64,000 bases of DNA from SHZI01 sp963698405 (GTDB taxonomy: Bacteria > Pseudomonadota > Gammaproteobacteria > Steroidobacterales > GCA-2729495). Below the pieces are notes generated by a model that was given only the letters and a program-made list of their open reading frames with translations, was not told the DNA's origin and made no database searches. A program made the translations under genes and the position numbers. Where the stretch lies: the NCBI GenBank assembly GCA_963698405.1, contig CAVOQT010000010.1:186001-250000 (forward strand), in the 5' to 3' direction. This document shows, piece by piece, positions 36,571-47,000 of this stretch; the stretch's first letter is position 1; each line of letters begins with the position of its first letter.

Positions 36571-37014
36571 CGAGACACTGATGCGCGCAGCGCTCGCTGT
36601 GGCGCGTCGCGGGCTGCTGGCCGGCGAGGCGCCGGTTGGTGCCTGCATCGTGCAGGACGGGCGGGTCATCGCCAGTGCGCACACCGCCGTGGCCGGCGGC
36701 CCCGATGCGACGCGCGCACGCCGAGATTCTCGCCATCCGCGCTGCCTGTCGCAGCCTGCGCAGCGCGCACACTCACCGGCTGCGAGCTGTACGTCAGCGT
36801 CGAACCCTGTGCCATGTGTCTTGCGGCCTGTCATTACGCGGATATCCAGCGAGGTATTTTTTGCTGCCAGCCTGCAGGACATGCAGGCGGTGACCGGTCA
36901 GGAACTGTTGCGGCGCCAGCCGCAGGCCATGGTCAGCTGCACGGTGGCGTGCTGGCTGACGAGGCGCGCGCCCTGCTGGCCGAGTGGGCAGCGCAGCGGC
37001 GGGAGCGGGCGTAG
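36563..37014 (+). CDS. CDA-fold zinc deaminase (guanine/pterin deaminase candidate)
   Basis: About 148 residues, GTG 36563 overlapping the queD stop. Begins MADETLMRAALAVARRGLL with GEAPVGACIVQDG; zinc-site motifs HAEILAIRAA (near 36720) and EPCAMC (near 36805) are present once single-base breaks near 36717 and 36770 are ignored. The fold is that of cytidine, guanine and tRNA-adenosine deaminases. In this context a 2-amino-4-oxo ring such as a pterin is the likely substrate, which would give a lumazine; guanine deaminase of the same fold attacks an equivalent group. A tRNA editing role is less likely because of the operon. Confidence 0.72.
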
Positions 37015-37016
37015 TC

Positions 37017-37774
37017 GTGGCCGCGGTCTATGACGCCATCGCCCGCGACTATCAGCGCAGCAAGACTTCGCCGCTGCGTGCGGCCATCGAAAGCTGGACG
37101 CTCGATCGCCTGCTCGGCGAGATCCGTGGCCGTGCGATTTTCGATGCGGGTTGCGGCGATGGCTTTCACGCGCGACGGCTGATGGCGGCAGGTGCGAGCC
37201 GCGTCGCCGGTGTGGATGTTTCGGCGGCGATGATCGAACTCGCGCGCGAGGAAGAGCGCCGCGCGCCGCTGGGTATCCAGTACCAGTGCTGTGCGGTCGA
37301 GGACCTGCCGGAACTGCCCTGCGCAGGCGGCTTCGATGTCGTGCTGGCCGCCTATCTGCTGCATTACGCGCCTTCAGTGGAAGTGCTTGCGCGCATGTGT
37401 CGGCGGCTGGCCAATGTGCTCGGCGCCCGGTGGTCGTCTCGTCGCGCTCGCCGAGAATCCCGACCAGACGCCGGCTGATTACGCCGGCTACGCAGCCTAC
37501 GGTTTCGACAAGGCGGCTGCCGAGCCGCGTGCCGAGGGCAGCCGGATCAGCTACTCGCTGGTGGCCGGACGACAGATGATCCGCTTCGATACCTGGTACT
37601 ACTCGCGGGCCACCTATGCGCGCGTGCTGCGGCGATGCCGGCTTTACAGCGATCGACTGGCATCCGCTGGAACTCGATCCTGATGCGCCGGTCGCCGATT
37701 ACTACGCTGCCTATCTGCGCAATCCGCCCGTGCTGGGTCTGACGGCCGTGCTGTCCGGAGCGCGGGAATCATGA
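37017..37774 (+). CDS. Class I SAM-dependent methyltransferase
   Basis: About 250 residues, GTG 37017 two bases behind the deaminase stop. Motif I reads IFDAGCGDGFHARRL, followed by VAGVDVSAAMIELA, and DVVLAAYLLHY at motif II-III; LVALAENP and a C-terminal part RSGFTAIDWHPLEL complete the fold. Two extra bases (near 37429 and 37633) break the frame. Its stop overlaps the start of the first synthetase (ATGA 37771-37774). It probably methylates the pterin or lumazine ring or the peptide product; the exact target is unknown. Confidence 0.82.
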
Positions 37775-40762
37775 GCACCGTGCTGAGCGAGTCACTGTCG
37801 CGATCCGTTGTGCCGGGCGAAGGCCTGTCGCTCGGTCTGCTGGAACGCTTTGCGGCCCACCTGCAGTTGCGGCCCGAGGCACCGGCGATCGTCTGCGGTG
37901 CACGGCGACTGAGCTACGCAGAACTCGATGCGGCAGCCAACCGGCTCGCGCATCGCCTGCAGGCACTCGGTGTGGCGCGCGATGTGCCGGTCGGCATCTG
38001 CCTCGAACCCGGCACGGAACTGCTGGTCGCGATGCTCGCCGTGCTGAAGGCCGGCGGTGCCTATCTGCCGCTCGATCCGGCCTGGCCGCGTGAACGCCTG
38101 CAGCACATGCTGGGCGTGGTGCGACCGGCGGTGCTGATCAGCTGTGGCGGTCTGCGCGAGCGCTGTCCGGTCGGCGCGCACCAGCTGCTCGACCTCGATC
38201 AGGAGCAGTGCGCAGATCGCGGCGCAGCGCTGCGACCGATCCGGGCGTGGACGATCGTTCCGGAGCAGCTCTGCTACCTGATGTTCACCTCCGGTTCCGA
38301 GCGGTACGCCGAAGTGCGTGATGGTCACGCATGGCAACCTGGCCGAGCCTGTTTCCGCCGCTGTCGTGCGGCGCTCGACTTCGGTGCCGGACGATGTCTG
38401 GAGCTGGTTTCATTCCGCTTCCTTCGGCTTCTCGGTCTGGGAGATCTGCGGCGCACTGCTGCACGGCGGCTGTCTGCAGGTCGTGCCTGAAGCGGTTCGC
38501 AATGCGCCTGCTGCGCTCGGTGCATGGATTGCCGAGCAGGGCGTAACGGTATTCAGCCAGACGCCATCGGCGCTGCGCCGGCTGCTCGGCGTGCCGGATT
38601 TCATCAGGCCATCGCCGGCAGCCGGCTGCGTTATCTGGCGCTCAGCGGCGAGGCGCTGCGGCCCGAGGACATCGCCATCTGGCATCGCATCACGATGCAG
38701 ACCGGCAGGCGTCTGCGCCGCGCCTGCTCAGTACCTATGCGCTCACCGAGACCGCTGGCCAGGTGACGCTTGCGCATTTACAGTGCGGCCGATGCCAGTG
38801 CGAGCCGGTGTGCGCAACATCGGCCAGCCGCTCAGCGGGCGCCATGTGCTGGTGCTGGATGCCGCCGGTCGGCCGGTCGCAGCCGGGTGAGGCGGGCGAG
38901 CTCTGGGTGGCCGGTGCCTGCGTCGCTGCGGGCTATTTCGGCGATGCCGCAACTCAGCGCGCAGCGCTTCACCACGCATGCGGTGGCCGGGCAGGGCCTG
39001 CTGCGCGGTTACCGGACCGGCGACCAGGTGCGGCTGCTCGCCGACGGTACGCTCGAGTATCTCGGCCGTGCCGATGCGCAGCTCAAGTATCGCGGCTACC
39101 GCATCGAGCCGGCAGAAATCGAAGCGGCCTTGCGCGAGCATCCCGGCGTGCGTGATGCGGCCGTGGCCTTGCAGGCCGATGCAGCCGGCAATCCGCGGCT
39201 CACCGCGCATATCGTCAGCGCACAGCCGCAGGCGGACGCCGGCGGCGCTGGAGTTCTGGCCTTCGCTGGGTGCCTACGAGCTCTACGACGAGCTGCTGTA
39301 CGGGCTGATGAATGCCGAACCGGTGCGCCTCGCCGCCTATCGCGCCGCCTTCGCCGCGCAGCGTGCCCGGCAAGGTGGTGCTGGATATCGGTACCGGCAG
39401 CGATGCCGTGCTGGCGCGGCTGTGCATCGAGGCCGGCGCGCGCGCACGTCTATGCCGTGGAAGTGCTGGAATCGGCAGCCCGGCAGGCCGGCGAACTGGT
39501 GCGCACCTCGGACTGGAAGATCGCATCACGGTCCTGCACGGCGATATCGCCGACCTGACCTGCCGGAGCCGGTCGAGGTCTGCACGCAGGGCATCATCGG
39601 CAACATCGGCAGCGCCGATGGCATCGTGCCGGTCTGGAATGCGGCGCGCCGCAACTTTGCCGCCGGCTGCGTGCCGGTGCCGTCGCGCTGCGTCACGCGG
39701 CTCGCGCTGATGGAGCTGCCGGCCGCGGCGCGTGAGCAGCCGCGTTTTGCGCCACTCGCTGCCGACTATGTGCGGCGCATGTTCAGCGCGGCCGGTGCGC
39801 CCTTCGATGTGCGGCTCTGCGTGCGCAACGTGGCGGCTGCAGACCTGCTGACGGCGGCCACCGATTTCGAAGTGCTGGATTTCAACGGTCCGCTGCCAGC
39901 CGGACACAGCGGAGCCGCCGAACTCGAAGTGCTGCGCGACGGATATTTCGATGGCTGCCTGCTGTGGACCGTGGTGTCGGCCGATGCTGCACACACGGTC
40001 GACTATCTGCAGGAGCAGCGCGCCTGGCTGCCGGTGTTCGTGCCGATGACCGATGCCGGCATCGCCGTGCGTCGTGGTGATGTCCTGCGCATCAGCTGGC
40101 AGGCCTTCAACGAGTCCGATCCGCGTCATCCGGACTATGCCTTCAGCGTGTCGCTGTGCGGTGCCGGTGAGCGGCCGCGCTCGCGAGTTCAGGCAGGTGA
40201 CGCGGCATGCCGGCACTGTCGCCGGTGCGACGCGCCTGCATCGTGAACTGCTGGCGGCTCTCGGCTGCGCAGGATCAAGCTGGTGTCGGTCGATGCGCTG
40301 CGTGGCTGGCTCGAGCGAGCGCGTGCCCGAATACATGGTGCCGCAGAGCTGGATGTTCCTGCCGGAGTTGCCGCTGACGCCCGGCGGCAAGCTCGACCGC
40401 GAGGCGCTGCCGGCACCGGGCCGTCATCGGCCGCGTCTCGCCGCCGCTGCCATCGCGCCGCGCAATGCGGTGGAGACGGCCGTCGCCGCGCTCTGGACGC
40501 AGGCGCTGGGACTTGTAAGCGATCGGCGTCGAGGACAATTTCTTCGATCTGGGCGGCGACTCGATCACCGCCGTGCAGCTCACCACCGCGACCCAGCGCT
40601 GGCTGGATGCTGCCGTACCGCTGGCCGCCCTGTTCGATGCACCGACGGTGGCAGCGATGTGCCGCTATCTGGCAGATGGCGTATGCGCTGCCACTCGCCG
40701 CCGCACTTGAGCGGCGCGCCGCGGGCGATGGACAGGAGCCCGACGGATCGCGAGCAAGGTGA
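37771..40762 (+). CDS. Nonribosomal peptide synthetase 1: A(MT)-PCP loading module
   Basis: About 990 residues after frame repair. Starts directly with an adenylation domain and no condensation domain, so it is a loading protein. A core motifs: SYAELDAAANRLA, LMFTSGS(SG)TPK (38278-38310), YALTET (38735), RTGDQVRLLADG (39016) and GYRIEPAEIE. A methyltransferase domain (about 39250-40190) is inserted before the final A motif PLTPGGKLDRE (40375-40407). A carrier domain DNFFDLGGDSITAVQ (40530-40575) closes the chain, which ends TGA 40760-40762. Where ordinary A domains have Asp (F-D-x-S-V-W) this one has SFGFSVWE, so it should not bind an alpha-amino group. Many single-base breaks. Confidence 0.85.
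39250..40190 (+). other. PRMT-like methyltransferase domain inserted in adenylation domain A1
   Basis: SAM motif VVLDIGTGSDAVLARL, then AHVYAVEVLE, DRITVLHGDIADLT, and an EVCTQGIIGNIGS loop follow the order of protein arginine methyltransferases. The C-terminal part (YFDGCLLWTVVSADAAH..., YLQEQRAWLPVFVP, RRGDVLRISWQAFNE) matches their beta-barrel. This is unlike the usual N-methyltransferase domains of peptide synthetases. It sits between the A8 and A10 motifs of A1. Likely acts on the A1-loaded starter unit. Confidence 0.7.
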
Positions 40763-40765
40763 GCT

Positions 40766-43700
40766 ATGACCATCGCGGAGCTGCTCGCGGCAACGCGCGC
40801 GGCGGGCATCAGCTGCGCGTCGAGCGCGGACGCCTGCTCTATGACGCACCGGCCGGTGCACTGACACCGCAGCTGCGCGAGGCGCTGGCCGGGCGCAAAT
40901 CCGAGTTGCTGGCGCACTTCGGCGGTGATGAGCGCGTACCGCTCGGCTTTGCCCAGCAGAGCCTGTGGTTTCTGCACGAACTCTATCCGCAGGACACCAG
41001 CGCCAGCGAACAGTTTGCGATCCGTATCGATGGTCCGCTCGATGCGGCGATGCTTGCGCGGGCCTGGCAGGCGCTGCTGGCGCGTCATGCCATCCTGCGC
41101 ACGACCTTCAGCGAGCGCGATGGCCAGGTCTGGCAGCTGGCTGCACCACCGGTGCGAGCACGGACCGCCACTGCCGCAGCGTCGATGTCGGCACGGCACC
41201 AGGCAGACCTGCTGCAGATCGCCGCTGCCGCCCTGCGTCGAGCCCTTCGACCTGCGGCAGGGTCCGCTGCTGCGTCCGCAGCTCTGTCGTGTCGCTGACG
41301 AGCAGCATGTGCTGCTGGTCACGGCGCATCACATCGTCGCCGATGGCCTGTCGGTGCCGATCATCCGCGCAGGAACTCGCCACGCTCTACCAGGCGCTGC
41401 TGGCGGGTGAGCCCTCGCCGCTGCCGCCGGTGCAACTTGAATACGCGGATGTGGCGCGTGCCGCAGGGCCAGCCGGATGCACAGCGCGAGGCCGGCATGC
41501 TGCAGCGCTGGCAGGAGATACTCGCTGCGCCGCCGCCTGCGGCCCTGCAGGCGCTGGTGCGTCCGCCGCCGGGAGCCGAAGATTTCCCGGCGTGCCGCCT
41601 TCAGCCTCGATGCAGCGCTGGCCGATGGCCTGCGCCGGCTGGCGCGTGACAGCGGCACCACGCCGTACGTCGTGCTGCTGGCGGCATTTCGCCTGCTGCT
41701 GGCCCGCCTGACCGGACAGCCTGATCTGGTGATCGGTACGCCGATGACCCTGCGCGATACGCCGGAGCTGCGTGCAGTGATCGGCTGTCTGGTGAATCCG
41801 GTTGCGCTGCGTACTGCCGCTCGAACTGCAGGAATCGTTTCGCGCGTCATCTGCGTGCGCGAGCGGGCGATGGTGCTCGAAGTGCTGCAGTATCGCGAGG
41901 TGCCTTTCTCGCGGGTCGTGGCCGCGGTGAGTCCGGAGCGCCAGCTGGATGAGCATCCGCTGTTCCAGATCCTGTTTTCCTGGGAGACGGATGCGGAATC
42001 ACCGGCGTGAGCTCGAGCTGATGCAGCCCCGCACTTCAGCCTGCTGTCGCTGCCGGCCGAACGCGCTTCGTATTTCGATCTCGAGTGTCTGCTGCGCGAT
42101 GCGGGTGAGGGCCAGCCGCTGAGCGGCTATTTCGCCTGGTCGACAGCCGTGCTGGAAGACTGGGTCGCTGCGCAGCTGCCGCAGATCTACACCGTGCTGC
42201 TCGCCGAAATCGTGGCCCGAACCCGATGCGCCGATGAGCGAACTCGGTCTGCTGTCTGCAGCCGGACGCCAGCAGATCCTTCGCGACTGGAACGCCACGG
42301 CTGCGCCGTATCCGGCGCAGGCATCGCTGCAGGATGCCTTTCTGGAGCAGGCCCGCCGCAATCCCGATGCACCGGCACTGCACACCGGTCGCTGGCAGCT
42401 GGAGTTACGCACGGCTGGAGATGCGAGCGCACAACTCGCGGCGGAACTGCGGCGCCTGTGGTCTGCAGGCCGGTATGCCGGTGGGCCTGTGCATGCCGCG
42501 TTCGGCGGAGGCGGTCGTCGCAATGCTCGGCATCCTGCGTGCCGGCGGCGTGATCGTGCCGCTCGATCCGGCCTGGCCGCCGGCACGCCGAGCAGTTTGT
42601 GCAGGCGGATGCCGGTGTGCAGATCGTGCTGAGCGATCTGTGTCCGCGTCGGCTGGAGACGGCGCTGAAGCCAGCCGACGCGCTGCCTGAAGGCGCGGCG
42701 GTGCTGCTCTACACCTCGGGTTCTACCGGCGCACCGAAGGGTGCGGTGACCACGCATCGCTCCGCCGTGAATCGTTGCCACTGGATGTGGCAGCGTTTCG
42801 GTTTCGGCGCGCAGGACGTGTTCACTCTGCGCACCAGTTTCGGCTTCATCGATGCGCTGTGGGAGATCTTCGGCGCGCTCGGTCACGGCATTCCGCTGGT
42901 GATCGTGCCGGATGACATCGCCACCGATGCGCTGCGTCTGCCGGAGTTTCTGCGCAGCGCATCAGGTCACGCACCTGGTGCTGGTGCCCTCGCTGCTGCG
43001 TGCGCTTGCTCGATGCACTGACGGAAGGCGATCTTGCTTGCCGGCGCTGCGCAGTTGCATCAGCAGTGGTGAAGTCGCTCGATCCTGCGCTCGCCCGGCG
43101 TTTCCAGGCGGCATTTCCAGATGCACGACTGCTGAACACCTACGGCACCTCGGAGATCTGGGATGCCAGCTGTCATGAAGTGACGAGAGTTGCCTGCAGA
43201 TGCCGTGCGTGTGCCGATCGGCCGACCGATCGCCAACGCCAGCGTCTACGTGCTGGATGCGCACGGTGAACTGCTGCCGCCGGGTATCCCGGGTGAACTG
43301 GTCGTCGGTGGCATCGGTGTCGGGCCGGGTTACTGGCAGCGACCGGAGCTGACGGCGGAGAAGTTCATCGCTGATCGCTTCGCGCCGGACGGTGACGCAG
43401 CGCCACCTGTATCGCAGCGGTGATCGTGCGCGCTGGCTTGCCGACGGTACGCTCGAATGCCTGGGGCGTCTGGATGCGCAGTTCAAGCTGCGCGGCCTGC
43501 GCATCGAACCGGGCGAGATCGAGAGCGCGCTGGGTACGCACCCGGCGGTGGCCGCTGCCATCGTCACGATCTGCGGGCAGAGCGATGCCGCGCGGCTGAT
43601 GGCCGGTGTGGTACACGCAGTGGCTGGCACCGGGCCAGATGAGCGCTTATGGGCAGCGCTGCGCGACCATCTGCGCGCACTGTTGCCGGCGCATATGCTG

Positions 43701-44035
43701 CCGATCGAGTGGCATGCGCTTGCGCAGTTGCCGCTGACGCCGAGTGGCAAGCTGGACCGGCGCGCATTTGCGGAGTCGCACGGCAACCGTCAGCACACGC
43801 GAAGCGCCGACCGGCACCGCGCCGCGCACCGACACCGAGCGCGAGCTGGCAGCGCTGTGGGCTGAAGTGCTGGGCCGCGAGCAGGATCGGTGTGGACGAA
43901 AACTTTTTCGATGCCGGCGGTCACTCGCTGCTGGCGACGCGCATCGTCAGCCGGATCCGCGCACGCCATGCAAAGGATTTCACGCTGCGCGACATGTTTG
44001 CTGCGCCGACGATCGCCGAGCTGGCGGCCGTGCTG
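40766..44035 (+). other. Module 2: docking-C-A-PCP
   Basis: Docking domain MTIAELLAATRAAGIS...ERGRLLYDAPAG...LAGRKSELLAHF fits the TubC N-terminal family, which receives the partner chain. C domain: FAQQSLWFLHELYP and AHHIVADGLS (catalytic HHxxxDG, near 41327). A domain: LLYTSGSTGAPKGAV (near 42708), NTYGTSE (43137), YRSGDRARWLADG (43413). At the substrate-pocket entry it reads TSFGFIDALWEIF, with the Asp displaced by one position, so the substrate is unusual and cannot be named. Carrier DENFFDAGGHSLLAT near 43893-43938. Confidence 0.8.
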
Positions 44036-47000
44036 GACTGCCCGGCAGCCGGCCCGTACTGCCGTGGGTCTGGTTGCGGTACCGCGCGATATCGAACTGC
44101 CGCTGTCCTTCGGTCAGGAGCGGCTGTGGTTTCTCGATCAGCTGGATCCCGGCAGTCCGGCCTACAACATCGCCTGGACGGTGCGCCTGAGCGGGCCACT
44201 CGAGCGTACAGCGCTGCGCGCTGCACTCGATTTTCTGGTGGCGCGCCACGCGTCTTTGCGCAGCCGCTTTCCGGCCGTCGCGGGCCGGCCGCAGCAGTTG
44301 ATCGATGCAGCGAGTCGCTGCCGCTGCTCGAGCTCGATCTGAGCGTGGCCAGTGAAACTGGATTGCAGGCGGAATTGCTGCGCCACGCGCGTGAGCCCTT
44401 CGTGCTGGCCAGTGGTCCGCTGCTGCGTGCGGTGCTGGTGCGTCGTGCTGCGGATGAGCACCTGCTGATGCTCGTCACCCAGCACATCGTCACCGATGCC
44501 ACCTCGAACCATGTGCTGTTTGATGAACTGGTTACGGCCTACGCAGCCTTTGCGGATGGTGCCGAGCCGCAACTGCCGCCGCTGGATATCCGCTATGCCG
44601 ATTACGCGGTCTGGCAGCGGCAGCAGCAGGCCGATGCTGCACAGGCTGCCGATCTCGCCTGGTGGCGTGAGCAACTGGCAGGCATGCCGACCGCGCTGGA
44701 GCTGCCCACCGATTATCCACGACCTGCCGAGCAGCAGTTTCACGGCGCCTGGATACGGCGCACCTTGCGCCGTGACGCTGGTGACGGCATTGCGCCGCCT
44801 GGCCCATGAGCAGCAGTGCACCTTGTATATGGTGTTGCTCGCGACTTTCGATGTGTTGCTGCAGCGTTACAGCGGCAGTGACGACATCGTGGTCGGAACG
44901 CCAGTGGAAGGGCGGACCGAGCGTGCGCTGGAAACGCTGGTCGGCCTGTTCATCAACACGCTGGTGATGCGCACGGATCTCGGCGGCGATCCGGCCTTCA
45001 GCGAGTTGCTTCAGCGTGTGCGTGCGGTGACGCTCGATGCGCAGGCGCACCAGGAGCTGCCTTTCGAGAAACTGGTCGAAGCGCTGCGCCCTGCGCGCAG
45101 CCTGAGCCGTGCGCCGCTGTTCCAGGTGATGTTCAACCTGATCCGCATGCCGGAGCAGCGGCGACAGGCGGCGGCGCTGGAGTTCCGGCTCGACCGCTTG
45201 CTCGATCAGGGCGTGTCGAGTTTTGACCTGACGCTGACAGCCGGCGAGCAGGGTGAGCGCATCGAGCTGATCTTCGAGTACGCCACCGATCTGTTTGCGG
45301 CGCGCAGTATCGAACAGATGGCGGACTCCTTTCTGCAGCTGCTGCAGGGCGTGGTGGCGCAGACCGGAATTGTCGATATCAGCGCTACCGCTGCTGGATG
45401 CGGCCGGACGGCGACATCTGCTTGATGAGCTGAATCCACCCGCGTGTGTGCCGGATTTCGTCCCCGTACATCAGACCGTAGCCGCCAATGCGGCGCGCTG
45501 GCCGGATGCATCAGCGCTGGTGCTGGGCGATGAAACACTGAGTTATGCCGAACTCGAAACGTGTGCCAATCAGCTCGCGACACTTTCTGCTCGCGCAGGG
45601 GTTGCCGGCCTCGGCGCGCATCGGTATCTGCCTGCCGCGCGAGCTCGTCGTATCTGGTCGCCGTGCTGGCGGTGCTGAAAAGCGGTGCGGCCTATGTGCC
45701 GCTGGATCCGGATTATCCGCCGGCACGCCTGACGGCGATGGCGGACGGTGTGGAACTCGATCTGTTGCTGGTCGATGCCGCGACTGCTGCCTGTTTTGCG
45801 GCCGGCGATGAGCGGCTGTTGCCTCTCGATGCATTGCAGGCAGAGATCGATCAGTGTGCAGACAGCGCACCGGAGATACGTGTCAGCGCGGACGATCTGG
45901 CCTATCTGCTCTACACCTCCGGTTCCACCGGCGAGCCGAAAGCCGTGATGGTCACGCACGGCAATCTGTCCAGTGCTTTTGCGGCCTGGCGTGAGCGCTA
46001 TGCGCTGCAGGCCGGTGAGCCGCACCTGCAGATGGCGAGCGCAGCTTTCGATGTATATACCGGCGACTGGGTACGCGCGCTCGGTTCCGGTGGCTGTCTG
46101 GTGTTGTGTCCGCGCGAGACGCTGCTGGATCCACCAGCCTTGCTGGATCTGCTGCAGCGCGCGCACATTGCCGTTGCCGAGTTTGTGCCGGCTGTGATAC
46201 GTCTGTTGCTCGCGCATGTGTGTGCGCAGGAACTGCAACTGCCGCCGCTGCGCCTGCTCATCGTCGGTTCGGATCTGTGGTTCGCCGGCGAGGCTGCCGC
46301 GCTGCGCGCTCGCTGCATGCCGGTGACCCGGTTGTTCAATTCCTACGGAGTGGCCGAGGCAACCATCGACAGCGCGTGTTTTGAAGTGAGCGGAGAGTTG
46401 TCCGGTGCCGGTTCGGTGCCGATCGGCACGCCGCTGTCGAATACGCGCCTCTATGTGCTCGATGCAACAGGGTCAAGTATTGCCAGCCGGCGTGCCCGGC
46501 GAGTTGTGCATCGGCGGTACCGGTGTGGCGCGCGGCTATTATGCCCAGCCCGGACTCAGTGCCGAAAAGTTTGGCGCCGATCCCTTCGTCACTGCACCGG
46601 GCGCACGCTTGTACCGTAGCGGTGACCGGGCGCGCTGGCGACACGATGGTTGTCTGGAACTGCTGGGCCGTACTGATTTCCAGTTCAAGCTGCGCGGTTT
46701 TCGTATCGAGCCGGGGGAGGTCGAGGCACGCCTGATGGCGCATCCGGCGATCCGTCATGCCGTGGTCGGCCCGCGTGAGGCCGCGCCGGGTGATATGCGA
46801 CTGGTGGCGTGGATCGTGCCGCACGGTGAGCCGGTACCGGTTGCGGATCTGCGCCGGGATCTGCAGGCGCAGTTGCCGGACTCTCTGTTGCCCAATATCT
46901 TCATCTATCTGCCGGCACTGCCGCTGACGCCCAACGGCAAGCTCGATCGGGCCGCATTGCCGGCGCCGCAGTGGTCGTTATCTGCCACTGGTTCACTGCC

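Noticed and set aside
36563..37014. tRNA adenosine deaminase TadA
   Set aside because: Motifs HAE and PCxxC fit any CDA-fold deaminase; the operon with pterin and peptide genes makes tRNA editing less likely.
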